Shown piece after piece: positions 1-10,900 of a DNA stretch of 64,000 nucleotides. The stretch's first letter is position 1. The number at the start of each line of letters is the position of its first letter. The notes beneath the pieces are model-generated. The model was not told where the DNA came from and made no database searches. It was given only the letters and a program-made list of their open reading frames with translations. This DNA is from Gentiana macrophylla (taxonomy: Eukaryota; Streptophyta; Magnoliopsida; Gentianales; Gentianaceae), in the NCBI GenBank assembly GCA_026214975.1, contig CM047814.1, forward strand, positions 23,077,058 to 23,141,057, in the 5' to 3' direction. Made by a program: the position numbers and the translations under genes.

Positions 1-310
1 AATGTCAGAACATCCAATGGAAATGTAATAATGACCAGTAAAATATAAGTAACGCCAATATACAAGTAATAACATCCCATAAACAAGTCGTAATAACGAT
101 AAAAAACAAGTAATGTAATGTACCAAAAATGTAATAACAACCAATGAAAAGTATTAATGACCAATAAAAATCGTAATAATAATGAAATTCAAGTAGTGAC
201 AAACTAAAAATAAATAATGTGACCAGTAAAATAGTAATGTGTAAATAAACAAGTAATGTGATCCATAAAATAGATAAAGACATCAAAAAAATGTAGTAAC
301 GTTACAAAAA
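1..310. repeat. AT-rich degenerate short repeats
   Basis: This stretch is dominated by imperfect reiterations of a motif resembling GTAATAATGACCAATAAAA, with variants such as GTAATGTGACC and GTAACGTTAC. No convincing reading frame is present. It looks like decayed satellite or transposon-derived DNA and is cut by the window edge, so its true extent is unknown. Confidence 0.4.
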
Positions 311-741
311 TGATAGTAGCAACCCTAAACCCAACCAAAAAAAAAAACGGCCTGCCTTCTTGGCCGGAAATTGGACTTGGGCGGAGCAGTGGTTGCAGCC
401 GAAAATCCCTTCTGTTTCCATCCTCAATCAAATCCTTGATTTGATTTTCGTTTTCCTTCTCCGTTTCTTTCCTAAATCGATTCCCCGTTTCATCCTTGAT
501 TTGATTTTTGTTTTCCTTCTCTGATTCGTTTTCCTTCTCTGTTTCAGCTTTTTTATTTGTATATGGAAGCAGAAACAGAAGCATCGCTAATCAGATTGTG
601 CATTTTAAGATTTGTAATAATCAAAAGGGTTCAATTTATGGGTTTAAGGTTCAAAAAAAAAGTAATGAAGATAGGAAAACAATCAAATAAAGACTAGATA
701 TGGATTAATAATTAGTAAAAAAAATATTTCAACTGACTGAC

Positions 742-935
742 CATCTTCTTCTAGGTCACTGCCGGAATCCAGTGAAGGATCATCCTCAGCCGGAGAAGGA
801 GCTGACGGCGGTAACTGAAGAGAGTCGCTTTGAATGATGTGGGAGGTACGAGAACGAACGCGGAGCAAATTAGGGTTGGAAACGAAGCCGAAGGACTTGT
901 AATTGTGGGTAACGGTGGCCTTGTCATCCCATTTG
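742..935 (-). pseudogene. Orphan exon of a NOP16-like ribosome-biogenesis protein
   Basis: Read on the minus strand, this block encodes a peptide with the motifs KWDDKATV, NYKSFGFVSNPNLL, RSRTSHIIQSD, LQLPP and an acidic SGSDLEED tail, ending at a plausible GT donor (intron starting at 741). The NYKSFG..SNPN / RTSHI pattern is, from memory, that of plant NOP16, a nucleolar 60S-assembly factor. No neighbouring exon was found: the N-terminal basic exon is absent from the next several hundred bases upstream, the C-terminal part is absent down to base 1, and no AG acceptor precedes the block. It is best read as a gene fragment, perhaps carried or truncated by nearby transposons, although an incomplete gene running off the window cannot be excluded. 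Confidence 0.5.
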
Positions 936-1065
936 GAATCGGTGGATTTTCAAAAAAAGGCATATTGGGGAAAATACACATATTTTGTCATTTTTAATAT
1001 TCAGTTTCCTTAGATCATAATAATCAAATTATTCTATCCTTATCGGCAAAAACCTAAATTTTATA

Positions 1066-1329
1066 TTCCCTCCGTTCCAATTTATCTGAGTCAGTTGTCA
1101 AAATCAAGCATATTAAGGATGTGAGCTAATGTATTAACTTTTACAATAAAATAACTATAATGTTCTTAGATATAATTAATGTGACCTTTTTTTCTATATC
1201 TCCTACCGTAATAAATAAAGGTAAATCAAGTAAAAACACAATAAATGTTGAATTGAAAATTATACTGTCTCACATAAAATAGAACAAAACATTTTGATAA
1301 CTGTCTCAGTTATTATGGAACGGAGGGAG
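1066..1329. mobile_element. Stowaway-like MITE (Tc1/mariner type)
   Basis: The ends are inverted repeats, TTCCCTCCGTTCC at the left and GGAACGGAGGGAG at the right, flanked on both sides by TA (1064-1065 and 1330-1331). The CTCCCTCCGTTCC terminus and the TA target duplication are the hallmarks of Stowaway MITEs. At 264 bp with no coding capacity it is non-autonomous. The first base of the left end deviates from the usual C. Confidence 0.85.
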
Positions 1330-1545
1330 TACCTTTGTTATAGTGCGAATATTAATGGCATGCCATCACATTCCATCTTTTCGGAGATTATAATCGTGTA
1401 AATTTTGATTTTATAAACTTTAAAATATACTTTCAACCCATTTAAAATCGAGATTTGTGTATAAATTTAACTATAAAAAATGTCGAAATTGGTTGTTGCG
1501 TGTCAATTGAACGTGGAAAAATAGATTAGGATAAAAGGGAAATTT

Positions 1546-1724
1546 TATTATGGTCCTGGACCAATGATGACTTGGTGATCCAGGACCAATAGAAAAATGA
1601 CAAATAATACAAGGGCCCACCGTGTAAAATATAAATCTCATGTATTGACGTTTTTTCCCTTCTTATAAGACATTTTATTGGTGGACAAGTATGACATGGT
1701 GGTCCTGGACCACCATAAAACCAC
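1546..1724. repeat. Hairpin-rich MITE-like repeat, copy 1
   Basis: The block begins with TATGGTCCTGGACCA and ends with TGGTCCTGGACCACCATA, so the termini are inverted relative to each other. The right end (1696-1716) is also a 21-bp palindrome with only the central base unpaired. The interior resembles the block at 38697-38820, sharing GACCAATAGAAA and CCGT.TAAAATA, so this is a dispersed repeat family. It lies about 200 bp upstream of the start codon at 1924 and could be part of that promoter. Confidence 0.55.
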
Positions 1725-1923
1725 TGAGGATAAAAAATTAATAAAAGCACACTAGGAGTAGTATTACAAGGATTACTTTGCTCCACAACCATCTTAAAAA
1801 AAAAACCTGGGGAAAATTGCGTGCCATTCATATAATCTTCTCCAAAACGATCTCTTTGCTTGACGAGTTGAGCGCCCACCCCCCACCCCACCCCCACCCC
1901 GCCCTCACAAAAAAAGGGGGAAA

Positions 1924-4900
1924 ATGGCGGCATTCTGTAGCTTACGTGTGATTCCAGCCACAACAGAATTATCAGCTCTAACATCTCTTTGTTATCATCA
2001 GGTATTGCGTTCTGTCATTGTACTTTCTTTGAGTTTATTGATAATTTAAGCTTTGTGCTTTGTTCATGTAGTTTGCATTTCGCCGACGTTGGCATGATTC
2101 GAAGCAAGGGATTCAGTTTAGTTCAACTAAGCTTCTGCAGCGGAAAATGAGGTCTTGTTTTTCTGTCCTCAGTTTTTCTTTTTTCTTTTTTTCTTGAACA
2201 GCAATTGTTAGTGCTTGACGACAGGCTATAATATGTAGTGCTGTCATCCAAAATGCTTGGCTCCTGTTTTTTTGATATAAGTTGTCAATGAGATTGTTTG
2301 GTATAGTTGTTTGTGATGGAACTTGTTGCTAAGATTTAAGTCTTTACTTGAAATCTTTTCAAATACCATTAATAATATGGTTAGAGTCATAATTTCTATT
2401 GATTCAAGTTACAGAAAGTTGTTTGGGGATTAGAAGTGAATTTGAACAGAGTAAGTAATATATCTGTTCAAATAAGCAAATTTCAGTGAAGAATCAATCA
2501 AGATGGTAATCTTTTTTTCAACAAATGGGAAATAAAAACATTTAGTGACGGAGGTGAGGGAGTTTATAAAGTTAGGACACATGTGTGGGCTAAATAAATC
2601 AAAGAACAGTCCCTTACCTCCCGGTCCTAGTGAAAATATCCGCAATACTTGAATGTACTCAGATACAATTGGAAGGATATTGGATGTTTATCGATCAGGG
2701 TTTGCAGAAGAATTTTATCAGGTTACACAAATTGGAGTTAGAGGTAGAACAACTAGTAAGTACAAAACTGGCTGTTGGCCTTTTTTAAGTAACCGGGAAG
2801 AGGGAAACGTCACTACCTGAAGTTGTGATTTTCTTTTGCAACTGCCGGTTATTTAAACTGTTTGTTTCGTGTGATCGTATAGGATTTTTCCATTACACAG
2901 AAGGTATCCTCCGGCTCTGATCTCAGGTCTTTCAGGGCGCGTGATACATACTGTATATAAGAGTGATGAATCGCTGAATTGGATTCAAAATTTTGCCTAC
3001 AGATCTCTTTTATTTTTTCTCTTTCATGTTTTATCTTTATGCAAAACGATAAGTGAAATGTTTCTAAATCCTTTGAAAGTTGCCATAGAAGAGTTGGTCC
3101 ATATTTTTTTTCAAGCGAGTTGTTGTCCAGTCATTAGAGCTCTGTCTTTTAACGCATGCGAAAGGGCCTGATATAGTTATCCTGCACCTTTTCTTACTAT
3201 AGAGCTGGTAATTTTGCGTCATGATTGCTCCTTGTTGTCTTGAAAAAATAATGTGAGCTGAAAATTAGATGATGTCGCATAATGAATGTAGCACATGCTA
3301 AATTTTACTATACTGAGATGCTAACCAGTTCATCCTTTTAAACAATCTGATAACTGTTAAATCCCAGGCTTTTAGGTGCCTTTTTTTATTGTCTTTTAAT
3401 AGTTTACTAAGTGTTTTATTATCTTAATTTAGTCCTAATATCTATATAAATTAGTGGCTAAATTAAGATCTTTTTCTGCTGCTTTTTAGAGACAGGAACA
3501 CTGTCCAACTAACCGTTGGAACAGTGTTTCCTGTTTTTTCCTTTCTAGCCGTTGGACCTCCACTCTATAAATAAGAGTGTAATGGTCCATTATGGGTAAT
3601 GAGCTTTCTATTCTAAATAATAAGAATACTTTCCTCATTCTCTCTACTCTTACATGGTATCGGAGCCTAAGATTTTTTCTGGGAATTTCTTACTTCAAAA
3701 TTCAAATTCTTCTGTCTGATCAATGGCTGGTTCCACTGCATCTAGTGCAGCTACTGATTCTGCTATCTCTGAAAATCCTATAAACTCTGGTGAGCTTCAA
3801 AACATTCAGGCTGCATACAAGCTGAATGGAAAAAATTATCTGAAATGGTCACAGTTTGTCAGAACCTTCTTGAAAGGTAGAGGCAAACTTAGCCATCTGT
3901 TAGGGACTGGTCCAGCAAGGGATGATCCCAAGTTTGATAGCTGGGATGAAAAGGACTCGATGGTGATGTCATGGCTCTGGAATTCTATGACTCCAGAAGT
4001 CAGTGACCCCTACATGTTTCTTGAAACAGCTAAAGAGATCTGGGATACTGCAAAACAGTCCTACTCCAAGGTGAATGATGCTGCTCAAATTTATGAAATA
4101 AGAGCAAAGATTCAAAGCACCAAGCAAGGTAACAAATCCATCACTGAGTACTCCAATCTTCTTCAAGGTATGTGGCAAGAACTTGATCACTATCAGTGTA
4201 TTCAAATGAAAGACAAAGATGATGCTGCCACCTTAAGAAGGATGATGGAAAAAGATAGGATTTTTTCCTTTCTCACTGGTTTGAGCCAAGATTTTGATCC
4301 TGTGAGGGTCCAAATTCTTGGAAAAGATGATCTTCCTAATCTAAATGAGACTATTGCTATTGTCGTGGCAGAGAGAGAGTAGGAGGGTGTCATGATTGAC
4401 ACTCCCTCCATTGATGGCTCTGCTCTGATAGCTAGCCAAAGAAATCAAGGATACCCTAAGATCAATGAATCAAAGGGGTATCCAGAAAAGAAGTCCTCAT
4501 CTCAAAAGGACATGGTGAAATCTGACAGGATAACTCAGTATTGTACACACCGCAAGAAAAGCAGACATATCTTGGGAATTTTGTCTTTGAAATTGCATGG
4601 GAGACCAGGGCCTAAAAAGGAGTCCCTGGTTCACTCAAAGAAACACCCGACAAAGAAATTGAAAGCAATCAATCAAGGGATGGATCGACCTTCATGAATC
4701 GTAACCCTACTCTTGGACAATCTGAGATAGAGAAATTAAGGAAGTTCTTAGATACCTTGGAAAACCCTCAACATCTATGGTGTTTTCGGTGTATGGCTTC
4801 CTAAATCTCTTAAATCGATCATCACTTTAGAGATTGGGTGGTTGATTCTGGAGCTACTGACCATATGACCCCTGATCTTTCCTGTTTCTCCACCTACCTA

Positions 4901-7900
4901 CCTTGTACCACTGAAAAGAGCATTACTGTGGCTAATGGCTCATCAGTCAGTGTTGCAGGCATTGGTAGTGTGGTCATAAAAGAAAAACTAACCTTGGAAG
5001 AGGTCCTACATGTTCCTAATCTATCTGCTAGACTTATATCTATCAGAAAGTTAACTAGAGATTCTAAATGCTATGCCATATTCTCTACTAATTTCTGTGT
5101 GATACAGGATCTAGAAACAATGAAGAGGATTGGATGTGCTAGTGCTAAAGAAGGCCTTTATGTTTTGAAGAATGCAGATAATGACAAGACTAGTTGTCAG
5201 AATGTTTCTCTTTTGTCTAGATTAAACTATGATAAAATTATGTTGTATCATAGGAGACTTGGTCACCCTTCTTTTCAGATTCTAATGCATTTGTTTCCTA
5301 ATCTATGTAAAGGTTTGAATTCTGATGGCTTCAAATGTAATGAATGTGAATTTGCTAAACATAAAAGGGTTTCTTATCCTATGTCCTCTAATCTTTCTGA
5401 TAAGCCTTTTAATCTTATACATAGTGATATTTGGGGTCCTTCCACCAACCCCAATATCAATGGTGCTCATTGGTTTGTCATCTTCATTGATGACTGTACT
5501 AGAACAACTTGGTTGTATCTTATGAAACAAAAATCTGATCTTGCACAGATCTTCCCTGTGTTCTACAAGATGATTGTGACTCAGTTTGAAGTAAAAATCA
5601 AAAAGATAAGGACTGACAATGCTAGGGATTACTTCAACAGATTCCTAAGTCCTTTTTTGGAAGAAAAAGGGATCATACATGAATCCTCTTGTGTATACAC
5701 ACCCCAACAGAATGGGGTGGCTGAAAGGAAAAATAGGCATCTTATGGATACAGCTAGGGCCCTTCTCTTCCAAATGAATGTGCCTAAACATTATTGGGGA
5801 GAGGCAGTCCTTACTGCTGCTCATCTTATAAATAGGATGCCTACAAAAGTCCTTGGAAAAAGAAGTCCTATTGATATTCTTACTAAACACTTTCCAGATT
5901 TTCTAAAATCTGAGGGAGTTCACCCTAAAGTGTTTGGATGTGAGGCCTTTGTTCACATACACCAACCTAACAGGGGAAAACTTGATCCCAGATCTGTTAA
6001 GTGTGTGTTCATTGGGTACTCCAACACACAGAAAGGTTATAAATGTTACCATCCTCCTACAAAGAGGATCCTCATATCCAAGGATGTTACCTTTTATGAA
6101 ATGCATCCCTACTTCTCAGGGAAAGCTATAATTCAGGGGGAGAACTTTAAATCCGACTATGAAAGGGGAACTGCTTTACGCTCAATATTGATTCTCGATC
6201 TTTCAGAGTCTTGTGAGAATAAACAGGGTCCTAGTAATGATACTAATCATGAAGGTCCTATTTCTGAACATGCACTTGATGTTCCTCTTATTGAGCAACA
6301 ATCTGATGCTCCTCGTATGAATGAGAGGAAAGAAAAGACTCCCATAATCTATACCAGGAAGAACTGGATGAGGGTTCAAAATGTGGTTCCAATTGAAGAC
6401 ACCACTGTTAACACAAGTGAACAAGAAGTTCCATGCACTAATGAAGAACCTACTTCTGATGCTACTGATATTCTTCAAAATACTGATGAAGATGACCCTA
6501 CTGTTCCTATATCTGAACAGGAAACAGTAGTGGTTCATCCATTAATGATCTTCCTATTGCCTTGAGGAAACCTATTAGGGCTTGTACCCTACATCCTATG
6601 AAGAATATCCTGTCTTATGACAGGATTTCTAGCAAACAAAAAAGATTTATGAAGAATCTTCTAAATAGTTCTGTGCCCAAAAGGTTCTCAGATGCATTAA
6701 GAGATGAAAATTGGGTACAGGCTATGAAGGAAGAAATGAATGCTCTTGAAAAAAATAAAACATGGGAGCTTGTTGAGCTTCCTAAAAGGGCTAAAACTGT
6801 TGGCTGTAGATGGGTCTTTACCATCAAGTACAAATCTGATGGCACCATTGAAAGATATAAGGCAAGGTTAGTTCTTTAGGTATACCCAAACCCATGGAAT
6901 TGACTATTTTGACACCTTTGCTCCTGTGGCAAAGATGAACACCGTCAAAATACTTACATCCTTGGTCGCTAACCTTATTGGAAACTACATCAATATGATG
7001 TAAAAATGCCTTTCTACAAGGGGACTTGAGGAAACCATTTTATGGATATACCTCCTGGTTTCCAAGTGGAAAAGGAAAAATATGCAGATTAAAGAAAGCT
7101 CTGTATGGCCTTAAACAGTCTCCTAGGGCCTGGTTTGGGAGATTCACAAAAGCTATGATAAGTATTGGCTATAAACAAAGCCAAGGAGATCATACCTTAT
7201 TTATGAAATTCAATTCACATGGAAAGAGATCTGTTCTCTTAGTTTATGTTGATGATATAATCATCACAGGGGATGATACAGAAGGAAATGCTCAACTTAA
7301 AACTTTTTGGGAAATGAATTTGATATCAAGAACTAGGAAATTGAAGTATTTCCAGGGATTGAAGTAATGTACTCAAAGCGAGGAATATTCATTTCCCAAA
7401 AAAATACATCTTGGATCTTCTAAAAGATCGTGAAATCATCAAGAAACTATGAAGACCAGTATTGAATTCAACCATGGGATCAACCTTGCACCGAAGATGA
7501 AGAGGTGGAAAAAATGCCTACCAAAGGCTTGTGGGGAGACTCATTTACTGCCTCACACAAGGCCCGACATTGCCTTTCTTTGTGAACATTGTGAGCGGTA
7601 TATATGCACTCCCTAAAAGGTGTCATCAACATCTTTCTTTGAAAGGATAGTGGACTACCTCAAAAGTCATCCCGGAAAAGGAGTGTTATTCAAAAAAGGT
7701 GATCAAAAGCTACTAGAGGCCTACACTGACTCTGACTATGCTGGCTGTATTGATGACAGAAGATCTACCTCTGGTCATTGTGTGCTTCTTTTTGGGAATC
7801 CTGTGGTTTGGAGGAGTAAAAAACAAGGGGTGGTATCAAGATCAAGTGCTGAAGCAGAATTTAGAGCCTTGGCAGTGGGTGTTTGTGAACTACTATGGCT

Positions 7901-10900
7901 CAAAATCATCCTGGATGATCTAAGGATTCAGAGACTGGCACCTATGATTCTTTATTGTGATAATCAATCAGCAATTGACATCTCTCACAACCCTGTTCAA
8001 CATGATAGAACAAAGCATGTTGAAGTTGACAGACACTTTATCAAGGAGAAGATGGATTGTGGCCTGATTAAGCTCAAGTTTATCCACTCACAAAATCAAT
8101 TAGCTGATGTTCGTCTGCCTAAGAAATCTTATGATTTTCTCCTCAGCAAGTTGGGAATGATTGATATTCATTCACCAACTTGAGGGGGAGTGTTAAATCC
8201 CAGGCTTTTAGGTGCCTTTTTTTATTGTCTTTTAATAGTTTACTAAGTGTTTTATTATCGTAATTTAGTCCTAATATCTATATAAATTAGTGGCTAAATT
8301 AAGATCTTTTTCTGCTACTTTTTAGAGACAGGAACACTGTCCAACTAACCGTTGGAACAGTGTTTCCTGCTTTTTCCTTTCTAGCCGTTGGACCTCCACT
8401 CTATAAATAAGAGTGTAATGGTCCATTATGGGTAATGAGCTTTCTATTCTAAATAATAAGAATACTTTCCTCATTCTCTCTACTCTTACACTTTTTTGTC
8501 CTGCTTTAGCCGTTGATAGTTGGATATCTATTGATTATCAAGTTGTTTGAATATAATAAGCAGGAGAATTTTGGTGTCTGCAGTCAACCAAAACGCCGAG
8601 GAAGCATTTAAGAAGACTGTGGAAGTAGATAAACTCATCGATATGCTGCGGGATGCAAACGACAAGGAAGTAAGGAGCGTCTCATCTAAAGTTTATTTTG
8701 GATCTACATGTTACACGACTCAGTAGCATGAGTCATTGTAATATAGTAGTGCGTTGACTCTGTTCTTTTCGCAAATCACGTCATACTGTTGTTGACAAAT
8801 CAAACTTAATGTTCATGGCATTTCTTTGGTAGGTGATACATCTACCACACGTAGTGTGTAGTGGACAATCACTACACATTGTGTAGTCATGGATTTCAAT
8901 AAGTACACTTTAATCATTGGTGGATCATTGTGTAGTGGATGTGCACTACACAATATGTGTAGTGCACATATCATTTTCCCGTTTCTTTACATTCACGAGA
9001 GTACTGATTAATAAATATCACAGATTATTATGTTGGTTCTGTAAAGTAGGAATTGGCTTGTGGTTTTCATTACATGTTAAGGCTCGTTATCTCGACCTGG
9101 TAGCATGTCATAATTGCTCCACAGTATGTGAAAGTGAATGCTTGTTGTGATCTTATGTAGATACAATTTCAAATTGTCCAAATTATATACTCCATTATAT
9201 TCGCTGACTGGAGAAGGTAGAAACAAATGTATCATGCAGAAGCTAGGAGTAATTAATGCAAAGAAATAAGGGGTAGTGCCCGAGATAGTTTTGCAATGTG
9301 CCAATGCACTCTTTGAATACATGCCTTAGTCTTTGCAAAATCTAGGAAGTCACTAGCATTTAGTGATTGCTAGGTTCCTGGGGTTATCAAGCTTGGGAAG
9401 GTAAGAGAAAAATATTGAGGAAGATCTAGTGCATTCTTCAAGAATTTGAAGGACATGATGTATTGAGGATTCAATCACCGAATTGTACAGCCAACTCATT
9501 TAGCGGGAATACGGTTCTTACTGTTTTCCTCGTTTTCGCACCTAGATATTGCACATACCATTTTTTTTCTATATTTTTCCCATACCTGCTACATTTATCC
9601 GTTCAGATAATACAGGACCTGCAGGGGTGTAATGTTTTCTTTTTTGCAAGCCATTAACGATGTATTGTCATTTGTTTTGATATTTTAGACCTAATATGTA
9701 CAAATGGCAGTATTTGCAATTTGTTGAGTTAATCTGGAAGTTTCTTAATTTTTTAGCTTCAAAAACTTGTTGCGGAAAATATCCTTGCCTTCAATGAGAG
9801 CTTCTGGATAAGACTTGCGGCCAGGGCGGAAACCTGCAAATCTGATGATGACAAAGCATGGTTCTAACCTTGTCAAGTTGAGTTTCCTTTGATTCTTACG
9901 TTGTTAGTCAAGTAAATAATCTGATATCTGGTCTTTTATTTGTAGAAAGACTTTGAAGAACTGGCAGCGGTACTTATGAGCACTGTGGATCGCCTCGTTC
10001 ACAAGACCAATGTGCTTTCTTGTTTCTCCTCAAAATGCTTCTCCCTTTTTCGGAGAGATTCATAAATAAAATAAACATGTTACTTACATTCCCTTTAGCA
10101 TGATTTGGTTATTTTCCGTGCAGGAAAAAATTGAGTCGGCTACTGATTTGCTTAAAGCAATTCTAAGTCCTGTAGTTGATGATGGGGAAGAGATTTCATG
10201 GCCTCCTAGGGACCCCAAAGCCCTTAGCCGTATGAATAGTGTATGGTCTTCTCATAACATCCATTATGCTAATATCTTGGGAATGTCTATTTACTTTTAA
10301 CCTTGATTAGCAAATCAAAACCACAGATTTAAGATTCTTATAATAAGAAGCTGTGTCACTCTGAGTATCATAATCAAATCATGGCTCTGTTTGTATGGAT
10401 TTCAGAAGATAGTTAGGCTTTTGACAAAAGCATCGCTGTTCTATTTACTATAAAGGATATTGCTTATTTATTGTATGTGGCTGAATAATCAATCATTTCA
10501 GGAATTATGTCAAAGGGAGCAGGAAGGGTATCTGGATGAAGGATTCTTGTCAGAAGTTAATGCACAGTTAAGGCAGGTAAGCTTTTGTCATTGTGATCCT
10601 AGTTATGCTTGATCCAGTTCTAATGGCTGGAACTGGAAGGTCAACTTCTGAAATTTCTAATCTTATCAGTTGGCAATTTCAGAATTTGGTAAACATGTAT
10701 TTATCTTCTTTCATTTTTTATTTTTTTGTTGTTGTTAAAATTGGCATCTCCTAAGAAATAGCATCTCACACTAAGATAAAACAAGGGACTACCTGATTCA
10801 TTTTTTCGTTCATAGTCCATTGCTTTAAAAAATGAATAGGATAATAAAACTATTCCCCCAAAACAACACCTTGCTGCTTTGGTTCATTTTCTGGATGACG

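Larger units (their letters stand above)
3355..8490 (+). mobile_element. Ty1/copia LTR retrotransposon inside intron 2
   Basis: The element is 5136 bp, with 300-bp LTRs at 3355-3654 and 8191-8490 that both start TGTTAAATCCCAGG and end CTCTTACA and differ at three positions (99% identity). A primer-binding site resembling the methionine-initiator tRNA complement (TGGTATCGGAGCC) begins at 3655, and a purine tract (TGAGGGGGAG) lies at 8181-8190. The gene order Gag, protease, integrase, reverse transcriptase, RNase H is that of copia. Several frameshifts and stops split the polyprotein, so this copy is defective. The 5-bp flanks (ATAAC and CTTTT) do not match, so no target duplication survives. 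It lies sense-oriented in the host intron between coding exons 2 and 3. Confidence 0.95.

Noticed and set aside
204..584. Minus-strand 126-codon frame rich in Glu/Lys/Asn
   Set aside because: It is generated by repeated TTCCTTCTC and TTGATTTGA motifs and then runs into unrelated hydrophobic sequence.
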